From contig LGFT01000010.1 in the NCBI GenBank assembly GCA_001509375.1, positions 1 through 38,557 of the forward strand: DNA of 38,557 nt. Reading direction: 5' to 3'. Source of the DNA: Methanothrix harundinacea (GTDB taxonomy: Archaea; Halobacteriota; Methanosarcinia; Methanotrichales; Methanotrichaceae). Shown here in pieces: positions 16,329-24,317 of this stretch. The notes under the pieces were generated by a model, which worked only from the letters and a program-made list of their open reading frames with translations, did no database searches and was not told where the DNA came from. The first letter of the stretch is position 1. Each line of letters starts with the position of its first letter. The position numbers were made by a program, and so were the translations under genes.

Positions 16329-18398
16329 ATGGTCGAAGATCCCGTTGCGAAGTGGGAGGAGTTTATCCGAAGCAGATACTGGGACGAGCTTCTGGAGCTC
16401 GCCGACTCCTACCCGCTGCGCCGAAGCCTCTCCATCAAGTTCCCGGACGTCGATCGGTACGACCCGGAGTTCGCTGACGAGCTTTTGGAGCGGCCCGAGC
16501 CCCTTCTGGAGGCGGCGGAGACCGCCCTCATGGAGATCGACCTCCCCATAGACGTTCTCCTCGAGAAGGCCCACTTCCGGATCGTGGGGCTGCCCCGGAG
16601 ATTTAAGACAAGCGAGCTTAGGAGTGACCACATCGGCCGGTTCATCGCCCTGGAGGGGCTGGTCCGGACGGTTACGGAGGTGCGGCCGAAGGTGATCTCG
16701 GCGGCCTTCGAGTGCCAGAGGTGCGGCCATCTCTTCTACAAAGACCAGACCACCTCCAAATTCCAGGAGCCCTACGACTGCCCCAACGAGGCCTGCGACC
16801 GGCGGGGCCCCTTCAAGCTCCTTTTGGACAAGTCCCGGTTCGTCGACGCCCAGAACGTCCGGGTCCAGGAGTCCCCCGAGGAGCTCCGAGGAGGCGAGCA
16901 GCCCCAGACCCTGGACGTCCAGCTGGAAGACGACCTGACCGGGATGATCTACCCCGGCGACAGGGTGGTGATCAACGGCATCTTGCGGTCCTACCAGAGA
17001 ACGACCCAGACCGGAAAGTCCACCTACTTCGACCTCTTCCTGGAGGGAAACTCCATCGAGATGATGGAGCAGGAGTTCGAGGAGATCGATATCAGGCCCG
17101 AGGACGAGCGGGAGATACGAGAGCTTTCAAGAGATCCCATGATCTACGACAACGTCAAACGGTCCATCGCCCCCTCCATCTACGGCTACGACGAGGTGAA
17201 GGAGGCCCTGGCCCTCCAGCTATTCTCAGGCGTCTCCAAGGGCCTGCCCGACGGCACCAGGATCAGAGGCGACATCCACATCCTGCTGGTGGGCGACCCC
17301 GGCATAGCTAAAAGCCAGCTTCTCCGGTACATCTCAAAGCTCTCCCCCCGGGGAATATACACCTCTGGGAAGAGCTCCACCTCGGCGGGGCTGACTGCGA
17401 CGGCCGTCAAGGACGAACTCGGCGACGGCCGGTGGACGATCGAGGCGGGAGCATTGGTCCTGGCCGACAAGGGGATCGCCTGCATCGACGAGATGGATAA
17501 GATGAGGAGCGAGGACCGGTCCGCCCTCCACGAGGCCATGGAGCAGCAGACGATCAGCGTCGCGAAAGCGGGGGTGATGGCGACTTTGAAGTCGAGATGC
17601 GCCCTCCTCGCGGCCGCGAACCCCAAGTTTGGACGCTTCGACAAGTACGAGGGAATAGCCCAGCAGATTAACCTCTCCCCGGCCCTCATGTCGCGGTTCG
17701 ATCTCATCTTCGTCCTCACCGACGAGCCGAGCGACGCTCGCGACGCAAAGATCGCTCATCACATCGGCCAGACCACCTACGCTGGCGAGATCTCCTCCCG
17801 GGGCGACCGCTCGAAAGAGGAGCTGGAGGCGGTGATGGAGGTTATCCGCCCCGCCATCGATCCCGAGGTTCTCAGAAAATACATCGCCTACGCCCGAAAG
17901 AACGTCTTTCCCGTCCTCACCGACGAGGCGAGAGAGAGGCTTGAAAGCTACTACGTCAGCCTGAGAAAGCAGGGCCAAGACTCAAATAAGCCCGTCCCGG
18001 TGACGGCAAGACAGCTTGAGGCCCTCTTCAGGCTCTCTGAATCGAGCGCGAGGCTCCGGCTCAGCGAGGAGATCACAGGAGGCGACGCCGAACGGGTGAT
18101 CAGGATCGTCGAGGCGTGCCTCCGCCAAGTGGGGGTCGACCCCGAGACCGGCCTCCTTGACGCCGACGTCCTGGCGGTGGGTATGAGCAAGAGCACCAGA
18201 GATAAGACCAGGATGATGATAGACCTCGTAAAAGAGGTGAGCTCGTTGCATCAGGGTCCGGCCCCCTTGGAAGTGGTTCTGGACAGAGCCGAGGCGGAAC
18301 TGAAGATGGACAGAGATAAGGCCGAAGAGATCATAAAGAGGCTGAAAAGAGACGGAGCTATCTTCGAGCCCAGAAACGGCTTTTTGAATCTCACCTGA
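16329..18398 (+). CDS. mcm: MCM replicative helicase
   Basis: The 689-residue protein is the archaeal ring helicase that unwinds DNA at the fork. The N-terminal DNA-binding part carries a zinc site of unusual spacing C129-x2-C132 ... C151-x4-C156. The AAA+ core has Walker A GDPGIAKS (322-329), Walker B CIDEMDK (385-391) and the arginine finger in MSRFDL (R456). A winged-helix domain forms the C-terminus (about 610-689). The start ATG at 16329 gives a normal N-terminus (DPVAKWEEFIRSRYWDELLE). DUF424 and nmd3 follow closely on the same strand. Confidence 0.97.
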   Translation: MVEDPVAKWEEFIRSRYWDELLELADSYPLRRSLSIKFPDVDRYDPEFADELLERPEPLLEAAETALMEIDLPIDVLLEKAHFRIVGLPRRFKTSELRSDHIGRFIALEGLVRTVTEVRPKVISAAFECQRCGHLFYKDQTTSKFQEPYDCPNEACDRRGPFKLLLDKSRFVDAQNVRVQESPEELRGGEQPQTLDVQLEDDLTGMIYPGDRVVINGILRSYQRTTQTGKSTYFDLFLEGNSIEMMEQEFEEIDIRPEDEREIRELSRDPMIYDNVKRSIAPSIYGYDEVKEALALQLFSGVSKGLPDGTRIRGDIHILLVGDPGIAKSQLLRYISKLSPRGIYTSGKSSTSAGLTATAVKDELGDGRWTIEAGALVLADKGIACIDEMDKMRSEDRSALHEAMEQQTISVAKAGVMATLKSRCALLAAANPKFGRFDKYEGIAQQINLSPALMSRFDLIFVLTDEPSDARDAKIAHHIGQTTYAGEISSRGDRSKEELEAVMEVIRPAIDPEVLRKYIAYARKNVFPVLTDEARERLESYYVSLRKQGQDSNKPVPVTARQLEALFRLSESSARLRLSEEITGGDAERVIRIVEACLRQVGVDPETGLLDADVLAVGMSKSTRDKTRMMIDLVKEVSSLHQGPAPLEVVLDRAEAELKMDRDKAEEIIKRLKRDGAIFEPRNGFLNLT

Positions 18399-18407
18399 TG
18401 TGATAAG

Positions 18408-18728
18408 ATGCAAGACGACGATTACAGATCAGAGATGATGTACCTCAAGGTTCACAAAGTCAGCGGAGAGGTGATGGTCGCGGTCTGCGACTGTGAGCTT
18501 CTCGGAAGGACATTCGACGAGGGAGATCTCTGCCTCTCGGTAGAATCCGCCTTCTTCGGCGATGAGGAGGCCACCCCCGGCGAGGTTGCAGAGGCCCTCG
18601 CCGGGGCTACGATAGCCAACATGGTGGGCGAAAAGGCGGTAGCCTGCGCCATCGAGACCCGCTGCATAGAAGGCAAAAACGTCCTCAGGATCGGTGGAGT
18701 TCCCACCGCCCAGATGGTGCGGATGTGA
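18408..18728 (+). CDS. DUF424 family protein
   Basis: The 106-residue protein matches the archaeal DUF424 family, whose function is unknown. Recognisable parts are YLKVHKVSGEVMVAVCDCELLG near the N-terminus, GDLCLSVESAFFGDE in the middle and a hydrophobic end (VLRIGGVPTAQMVRM). It lies 9 bp after mcm and overlaps nmd3 by four bases, so it belongs to that operon. Its recurrent placement next to translation genes in archaea suggests a role in translation or ribosome biogenesis, but this is inference. Confidence 0.85.
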   Translation: MQDDDYRSEMMYLKVHKVSGEVMVAVCDCELLGRTFDEGDLCLSVESAFFGDEEATPGEVAEALAGATIANMVGEKAVACAIETRCIEGKNVLRIGGVPTAQMVRM

Positions 18729-19789
18729 CGCTAAAAAGCGTCTGTCCGAGATGCGGCGAGCCGTCCCCCCTCGGCCTCTGCGACCGATGCCGACGGGAGA
18801 TGGCCACCCTTCTCGATTGTCCCGACTCTGTCGAGGTGACTGTCTGCCCGGTCTGCAGCTCGGCTCTGATCAGGGGCCGGTGGCAAAAGGCCGAAGCAGA
18901 CGTCCAGGAGCTCATCTCCGACGCCGTGGCCGAAAAGATCGGGGTCCACCAGGATCTGAGATCCCCAGATGTCACCCTATCCGTCGAGAAGAAGAACGCC
19001 ACTCAGTATCTCGTCTCTGTCCATTTGGCAGGATTGTTCGGTGAGATCCCGACCGAAGAGGATTGCACCTTGGTGGCGAAAGTCAGGCGGGCCACCTGCG
19101 AGAGGTGCAGCAGGATGGCCGGAAACTACTACGAGGCTACGGTCCAGGTGAGGGGGTCAGCGGGATCGCCCGCCTCAGGTGAGCTTGAGGAGAGCCGTAA
19201 GATCGCCGAGGCCGTGACAGAGAGTTGCTTTTTGAAAGGGGACCGCCTCTCCTTCATCCAGGAAACAAAAAACGTCAAGGGCGGGATTGACCTGGTGGTG
19301 GGATCCACATCCCAGGGGAGATCAATCGCAAGGGCGATCCAGGAACGCTTCGGTGGAGCCACCCAGGAATCTTACAAGCTGGCAGGGATGAGGGACGGAA
19401 AGAACGTCTATCGAACCAGCATCCTTGTCAGGCTTCCGCGGCTCAAATCAGGCGACCTGATCAGGGCTAGGGGCACATTTCTCGAAGTGAGGGGCTTTGA
19501 GGGTAAGAGGACCGCCTGCATCTCACTCCGGGAAGGTGAAACCGTTTATCTCTCTTTAGAAGATGCTGATGATGCTGTCGTCATAGGGAACCGATCCTCG
19601 GCCGAGAGGAGCTTGGTGGTGTCGGGGGATCGGGACGTTCTGGAGGTTCTCGACCCCGAAAGCTACAGGACCGTCTCCGTATCCAGGCCCGGCTTTCTGG
19701 AGGCGAAGCCTGGGAACGAAGTCGAGTTTTTGAGGTTCAGGGGCGACATTATACTGTTGCCTCCTCGAAGGGAGGGAAGGCCGTCCTGA
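18725..19789 (+). CDS. archaeal NMD3-like protein
   Basis: The 354-residue protein has the NMD3 N-terminal zinc-binding region: CPRCGEPSPLGLCDRC at residues 7-22, CPVCSSAL near 40 and CERCSRMAGNYYEATVQVR near 122. A beta-rich C-terminal half follows. Eukaryotic NMD3 is the nuclear-export adaptor and a subunit-joining checkpoint of the large ribosomal subunit; the archaeal form presumably keeps a large-subunit or anti-association role. The GTG start lies inside the DUF424 stop (ATGTGA), a coupled-translation arrangement. Confidence 0.88.
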   Translation: MTLKSVCPRCGEPSPLGLCDRCRREMATLLDCPDSVEVTVCPVCSSALIRGRWQKAEADVQELISDAVAEKIGVHQDLRSPDVTLSVEKKNATQYLVSVHLAGLFGEIPTEEDCTLVAKVRRATCERCSRMAGNYYEATVQVRGSAGSPASGELEESRKIAEAVTESCFLKGDRLSFIQETKNVKGGIDLVVGSTSQGRSIARAIQERFGGATQESYKLAGMRDGKNVYRTSILVRLPRLKSGDLIRARGTFLEVRGFEGKRTACISLREGETVYLSLEDADDAVVIGNRSSAERSLVVSGDRDVLEVLDPESYRTVSVSRPGFLEAKPGNEVEFLRFRGDIILLPPRREGRPS

Positions 19790-20229
19790 GCATTCAGAAC
19801 CTCCACCACAAAGTTATTAAACTAGCTTTGTTCTATTTCTAGGCAATGACAATGCTCGCAAATCCGATTTGCGAGCCGGACGATCATTAAGCCCATCTTC
19901 ATGCTCTGGGTGATGTATTAAAATAAGAGAATAGATCCGCAGGAGATGAACTATCGCCTGCGATATTTGCTCATCCAACTCCCAACTTGGAGATACATGT
20001 GAATCCGATACGCAGAAGTCCAATCACCAAAATGATGCTCATAATCACGAAGTTGATGACCACCGATTGAAATAGCTAGATAGATACACCTTCACCATCA
20101 TCCTCTAATCAATGACATGCTGGGGTTTTTCGGCTCCGAGTCAGAATCAAAGGCCTTGCAGCGTTAGCGATGAAGCTATGGAGCCACGTGTGTATTTATT
20201 TATCTATTTTAAAATTTGAGGTGTCTGCC
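19790..20229. other. non-coding gap before dnaG with stem-loops and promoter
   Basis: No gene is supported in these 440 bases. Features visible: a 10-bp perfect hairpin with a CCG loop at 19854-19876 (GCTCGCAAAT/ATTTGCGAGC); a 6-bp hairpin CGCAGG/CCTGCG with a 13-nt loop at 19938-19962; a nested pair GGCTCC/GGAGCC (20132-20137 with 20180-20185) enclosing TAGC-GATGAA-GCTA; and TGTATTAAAATAAG near 19914, which could start a short RNA. The dnaG promoter is probably the TATTTATTTATC stretch near 20192. A GAGGTG site at 20219-20224 serves the ATG at 20230. Confidence 0.4.
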
Positions 20230-21552
20230 ATGCAGAATGTTGATACCACTAAATACGTAATTCACGCTGAAATCGCTGCAGACGGTATCGTGGAGAGGCC
20301 CGACGTCGTCGGCGCCATATTCGGCCAGACCGAAGGGCTCCTCGGAAGCGACCTCGATCTGCGGGATCTTCAGAAGACCGGCCGGATCGGCCGGATCGAC
20401 GTCCAGATAACGTCCAGCGGCGGCAAATCCTCAGGGTCGATCTCGATACCCTCGAGCTTCGACAAGGTGGAGACGGCGATCCTCGCCTCAGCCCTCGAGA
20501 CGATCGATCGGGTCGGTCCATGCATAGCCAGGATCAACGTCTCCAACATCGAGGACGTCCGGGCCTCCAAAAGAAAGTACGTGGTGGACAGGGCGAAACA
20601 GATCATAATGGAGATGTTCGACGAGAACCTCTTGGACACCCAGGGGATCACTGAACAGATTAAGCAGTCTGTGAGGGTAGAAGAGATCACCCACATCGGG
20701 CCTGACCGGCTCCCCGCAGGCCCCAACGTCCTAGACTCCGACGCCATCCTGGTGGTGGAGGGGAGGGCCGACGTCTTGAACCTCCTCAGATACGGCATCA
20801 AGAACGCCGTCGCAGTCGGGGGAACGAACGTCCCACCCACCATCGCGGAGCTCTGCAGCAAGAAGGTGGTGACGGCCTTCACTGACGGAGATCGGGGGGG
20901 AGAGCTTATCGTAAAGGAGCTACTCCAGGTCGCCGACATCGATTACGTGGCGAGAGCCCCCGAGGGAAAGTGCGTCGAGGATATGTCTCAGAAGGAGATA
21001 GTCCGAGCCCTCCGCCAGAAGATCCCCGTCGAGCAGGTCCTGGACTTCTACAAGATCAAGCCCCTCTCAAAGAAACAGCGGCGAGAGGTAACCACCAGGA
21101 GAAAGAGCCTTATCAGGGAGAGGCCGGTAAGGATCAGCAGGGGGACAGATCGGAGCGTTGAGGCTGCGCCCATAATCCAAGTTCACGAACCTGAGCCATT
21201 GGAGGAGGAGGAGTTCGAGCCCGAAGCCAAGCAGATCGCCGAGAAGGAACGGGAGGCTGCCGAAGATTCGGGTCAGTGGTTTTTGCCCCATCTCGAAGCC
21301 CTGAATGGCACCCTTTCTGCCCGCCTCTTCGATAGAAATCAGAACCTGGTCCGAGAGGTGGCCGTGAGAGATCTCGCCAAAGAGCTGAAGGAGTCCAACG
21401 GCGACGTTGCTGGGGTCATCTTCGACGGGGTCGTCACCCAGAGGATCCTGGACATCGCCGCGGACAAGAACCTGGAGTATCTTATCGGAGCGAAGCTCGG
21501 TAACATCGTCAAAAGCCCCCTATGCGTCAAGGTGATGACGGGAGAGGCCTGA
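20230..21552 (+). CDS. dnaG: archaeal DnaG (Toprim primase-like protein)
   Basis: The protein has the archaeal DnaG layout: an N-terminal domain, then the Toprim core with E177 ([13 protein letters not shown]) and D219/D221 (FTDGDRGG), then a C-terminal region after a charged linker (about 310-370). In archaea DnaG has weak primase activity and is also a subunit of the exosome, where it helps recruit poly(A) RNA. The frame extends to an ATG at 20170, but the ATG at 20230 has a Shine-Dalgarno (GAGGTG) and gives the family's N-terminus ([20 protein letters not shown]). The result is 440 residues. Confidence 0.94.
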   Translation: MQNVDTTKYVIHAEIAADGIVERPDVVGAIFGQTEGLLGSDLDLRDLQKTGRIGRIDVQITSSGGKSSGSISIPSSFDKVETAILASALETIDRVGPCIARINVSNIEDVRASKRKYVVDRAKQIIMEMFDENLLDTQGITEQIKQSVRVEEITHIGPDRLPAGPNVLDSDAILVVEGRADVLNLLRYGIKNAVAVGGTNVPPTIAELCSKKVVTAFTDGDRGGELIVKELLQVADIDYVARAPEGKCVEDMSQKEIVRALRQKIPVEQVLDFYKIKPLSKKQRREVTTRRKSLIRERPVRISRGTDRSVEAAPIIQVHEPEPLEEEEFEPEAKQIAEKEREAAEDSGQWFLPHLEALNGTLSARLFDRNQNLVREVAVRDLAKELKESNGDVAGVIFDGVVTQRILDIAADKNLEYLIGAKLGNIVKSPLCVKVMTGEA

Positions 21553-21677
21553 AGGCAGAAACCTTCCCCTCTTCATCACTCTTCGCCTCTTTTTGCAGGC
21601 TCCCATCGGGCAGGTTCAAGGTCGTCGCTGGTGAGCCTGCACCCTTTTATCTGATGCAGGATCTAACCCTCGACATC

Positions 21678-22022
21678 ATGGAGTTCAAGCAATGTATAGT
21701 GATCCGCGAAGATCTGAAGCTCTCTTCCGGCAAGCTCGCAGTCCAGGTGGCCCACGCGGCGATCCTCGCCATGGAACGGGCGGACAAGCGCACCGTCAGG
21801 GACTGGAAGGAGGAGGGTCAGAGGAAGATCGTCCTCAAGGTCCCATCCCTCCAGGAGATCTTCAGGCTGAGGGAGGAGGCAGAGAGGGCGAATGTCGCCT
21901 GCGCCATAGTGATCGACGCGGGGCTCACCGAGATCCCCCCCGAAACTGTGACTGCGCTGGGCCTAGGTCCCGCTTCGGCCGCCATGCTCGACAAGATCAC
22001 GGGAAACCTGAAGCTAGTCTGA
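21678..22022 (+). CDS. pth2: peptidyl-tRNA hydrolase, archaeal/eukaryotic type (Pth2)
   Basis: The 114-residue enzyme releases tRNA from stalled peptidyl-tRNA. The Pth2 signatures are all present: KQCIVIREDLKLSSGKLAVQ at the N-terminus, QVAHAA (about 22-27), then KIVLKVPSLQEIF and AGLTEIPPETVTALGLGP. The open frame continues upstream to 21522, overlapping dnaG, but only the ATG at 21678 gives the normal family start. TTTTAT at 21644-21649 lies about 30 bp upstream and could be its TATA box, giving an almost leaderless mRNA. Confidence 0.94.
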   Translation: MEFKQCIVIREDLKLSSGKLAVQVAHAAILAMERADKRTVRDWKEEGQRKIVLKVPSLQEIFRLREEAERANVACAIVIDAGLTEIPPETVTALGLGPASAAMLDKITGNLKLV

Positions 22023-22044
22023 CGGCCGGAGGAGAGGATCTGAT

Positions 22045-23364
22045 ATGATCGAGGCCTCCGAGTTTGATAGAGCCATCGGGATGGAGCTTTATGCCACCAG
22101 TTGCCCCGGATGCGGGGGACGGCTCCGCGTCGATTGCGATGACTTCGTCGTTGAGGAGATTTATGAGGAACAGAATTACGAGGGCGGACGTTACCTGATC
22201 GTCGAGGTCGAGAAGGTGGGCTGGGAGGCCCACCACCTGGTGAGGGACCTATCCCGCCAGCTGAAGATCAGCCAGAAACGGTTTTCCTGGGCTGGGACCA
22301 AAGACAAGAACGCAGTCACCAGGCAGCGGATGAGCATAATGGGCCTCGACGAAAAGGAGCTTTCCCGAGTGACCCTTCCCGGCGTAAAGATCAATGTCCT
22401 GGGAAGGTCCAACCGGGCGGTATCCCTCGGCGACCTTCGGGGAAATCGGTTCGCCGTCCGGATCAGAGAGATCCGCCTAGACGATAAAGAGGTCTCTGGC
22501 CGTCTGGAAGCCGTCACCGAGGAGATACGCCACTTCGGGGGCCTTCCCAACTACTTCGGGGTCCAGAGGTTCGGCGAGGTGAGGCCCGTTACCCACCTCG
22601 TCGGTGAGGCCCTGGTGAGGGGCAACCCGGAGAGAGCTGTTATGACCTACCTCGCCCTCCCCTTCCCAGGAGAGCCCGATACGACCAGAGCTGTGCGGTC
22701 GAGGCTCCTCGCCGATCGCGACTTCAGGCGGGCCCTCCAGGAGTATCCCCTCCGTCTCCGCTACGAGAGGGCGATGATGAGCCGCCTTGTGGAGGGGGGC
22801 GAATGGGCCTCCTCCTTCAATGTTCTATCACCGAACCTCAGGAGGCTCTTCGTCCACGCCTACCAGTCCCATCTCTATAACAAAATCCTCTCAGAGAGGA
22901 TGAGGTCCGGCCTGCCCCTCCATCGGGCGGTGGAGGGGGACGTTGTCTGCTTCTCGAAGGGCGGTCTCCCCGACGTAGAGAAGATCCAGGCCGTAGACGA
23001 GACGAACCTCGGGGCTGTCAACAGGCTGGCGGAGAGGGGAAGGGCCTTTGTGACCCTGCCCCTATTTGGGCATCGGTCAGAGTTTGCGAAAGGAGTCCCA
23101 GGCGAGATCGAGAGGTCGGTCCTGGGGGAGGAGGGGGTCTTCCTCTCCGACTTTCGGGTGGATGCGAACCCGGAACTGGGATCGCCGGGCACCAGAAGGC
23201 CCGCCCTCATCAGGGTCGACCCCGTCGTGGAGATAGAGGAGGCGGGCTCCGCCCTGATTAAGTTCGAGCTTCCAGCGGGATCTTACGCCACCGTCGTCCT
23301 TCGGGAATACATGAAGCCGAAAGAGGGCGAGGAGGCCCCCAAATCCGGGAAATCTGATATATAG
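22045..23364 (+). CDS. truD: tRNA pseudouridine synthase TruD
   Basis: The 439-residue enzyme makes pseudouridine 13 in tRNA. The catalytic Asp is D87 in WAGTKDKNAVTRQ, the family's most conserved motif. The FGVQRFGEVRPVTHLVG segment (about 172-188) marks the inserted TRUD domain, and FVHAYQSHLYN (about 271-281) is also typical. The N-terminus carries CPGCGG and a third cysteine where related proteins usually have PGxGG, perhaps a metal site. GGAGGAGAGG at 22028-22037 supports the start. It follows pth2 by 22 bp. Confidence 0.94.
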   Translation: MIEASEFDRAIGMELYATSCPGCGGRLRVDCDDFVVEEIYEEQNYEGGRYLIVEVEKVGWEAHHLVRDLSRQLKISQKRFSWAGTKDKNAVTRQRMSIMGLDEKELSRVTLPGVKINVLGRSNRAVSLGDLRGNRFAVRIREIRLDDKEVSGRLEAVTEEIRHFGGLPNYFGVQRFGEVRPVTHLVGEALVRGNPERAVMTYLALPFPGEPDTTRAVRSRLLADRDFRRALQEYPLRLRYERAMMSRLVEGGEWASSFNVLSPNLRRLFVHAYQSHLYNKILSERMRSGLPLHRAVEGDVVCFSKGGLPDVEKIQAVDETNLGAVNRLAERGRAFVTLPLFGHRSEFAKGVPGEIERSVLGEEGVFLSDFRVDANPELGSPGTRRPALIRVDPVVEIEEAGSALIKFELPAGSYATVVLREYMKPKEGEEAPKSGKSDI

Positions 23365-23408
23365 CGATGTCGTGATTCAAGATTATCTACATTCGTTCGA
23401 GGTGTTCT

Positions 23409-24305
23409 ATGGTGCTAAGTCTTGACGATCCCTACGCCGTGGTCTACAGACAGATTCATGCCGTCACGAGCCCCGGCGGCGAGACGGTGGAGATTCTTGA
23501 GCGGTCATCCTGCTATGGAGGCGGGGCCTGGTCTCTGTACCATTATTCGAAGGGACCCCTCGTCATCAGCTCCCGATCTCTGGGAGAGTGGTTCCGATAC
23601 CTGGTGAGGGCCGGGAAAGCGGAACTCGACCTCGCCTCCTCCAAAAGGTCGGCGGGCTTTGAGTCGGTACTGGTCAACGGCGACGAGGTGGAGATAACCT
23701 ACGCGGGCCTCGGCGGCGGCGGGGTCGGGGCCACCGTCTCGCGATCGAGGGCAGGGGACGTCCTTCGCTGCACCGTCTCCGAGTCGGGTGGCGGGAAGGT
23801 GGGAAGAGGGACTATCGTCCTTCCCCGGAGGGAGCGGATCATCATCGGCGTCGACGACACCGACTCCAAGACGGAAGGGGCTACATGGTCCCTCGTCCAC
23901 AACATCTCCCTTGCGGTGGACAGGCCCGAGGCGAGATACGTATCCCACGCCCTCGTCCAGCTCTTCCCGGTTCCCACCAAAACCCAGAACTGCGTTTCGA
24001 CGGTGGTGGAGTTCGCCGCCCTTCCGGAAAAGGCCGACTCAATGCTCTCGGACTTCCGGGAGCTTCTGGAACGGTACAGCGTCTCTGAAAACACCGGGAT
24101 GGCCGTCTATCGGGGCTTTGACCCCTCGACCCTGATGCCTTATTCCCAGCTCTGCAGGACCGAGCGGATTCCTTTCGACCTGGCGGTCGAGACTGCGAAA
24201 AGAACCGGCTCCGAGGTAGTCTTGGCCGGCCAGGGGCTGATAGGGGCTCTGGCTGCGATCCCCTTCTGCGCTAGGCCCATCGAGTCGGTGAGGCCCGAGG
24301 TCTGA
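23409..24305 (+). CDS. putative methanogenesis marker protein 11
   Basis: The 298-residue protein is the methanogenesis marker 11 family as I recognise it. The C-terminal half carries IIIGVDDTDSKTEGATWSL (about 145-163), the signature of a domain shared with TiaS, the archaeal tRNA-Ile2 agmatidine synthase. The conserved Asp residues there resemble the TiaS ATP/metal site. The N-terminal half (ERSSCYGGGAW, SLGEWFRYLVRAG) is particular to this family. Function is unknown, but the relationship suggests an ATP-dependent reaction. GAGGTG at 23398-23403 supports the start. The TPP enzyme gene follows after 12 bp. Confidence 0.85.
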   Translation: MVLSLDDPYAVVYRQIHAVTSPGGETVEILERSSCYGGGAWSLYHYSKGPLVISSRSLGEWFRYLVRAGKAELDLASSKRSAGFESVLVNGDEVEITYAGLGGGGVGATVSRSRAGDVLRCTVSESGGGKVGRGTIVLPRRERIIIGVDDTDSKTEGATWSLVHNISLAVDRPEARYVSHALVQLFPVPTKTQNCVSTVVEFAALPEKADSMLSDFRELLERYSVSENTGMAVYRGFDPSTLMPYSQLCRTERIPFDLAVETAKRTGSEVVLAGQGLIGALAAIPFCARPIESVRPEV

Positions 24306-24317
24306 AGAGGCGGTTTT

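Noticed and set aside
19817-20023. 68-residue minus-strand frame in the gap before dnaG
   Set aside because: It overlaps the hairpins, lacks a ribosome site and resembles no family; could be a degraded gene but there is no positive evidence.
20034-20072. C/D box guide RNA suggested by ATGATG and TTGATGA
   Set aside because: No matching CUGA D boxes at the required distances and no terminal stem.
20170-20229. Longer dnaG start at 20170
   Set aside because: The extra 20 residues do not fit the family, overlap the likely promoter and have no Shine-Dalgarno, unlike the ATG at 20230.
21522-21677. Longer pth2 start at 21522
   Set aside because: It would overlap dnaG and add 52 residues unlike any Pth2; the ATG at 21678 starts the conserved sequence.
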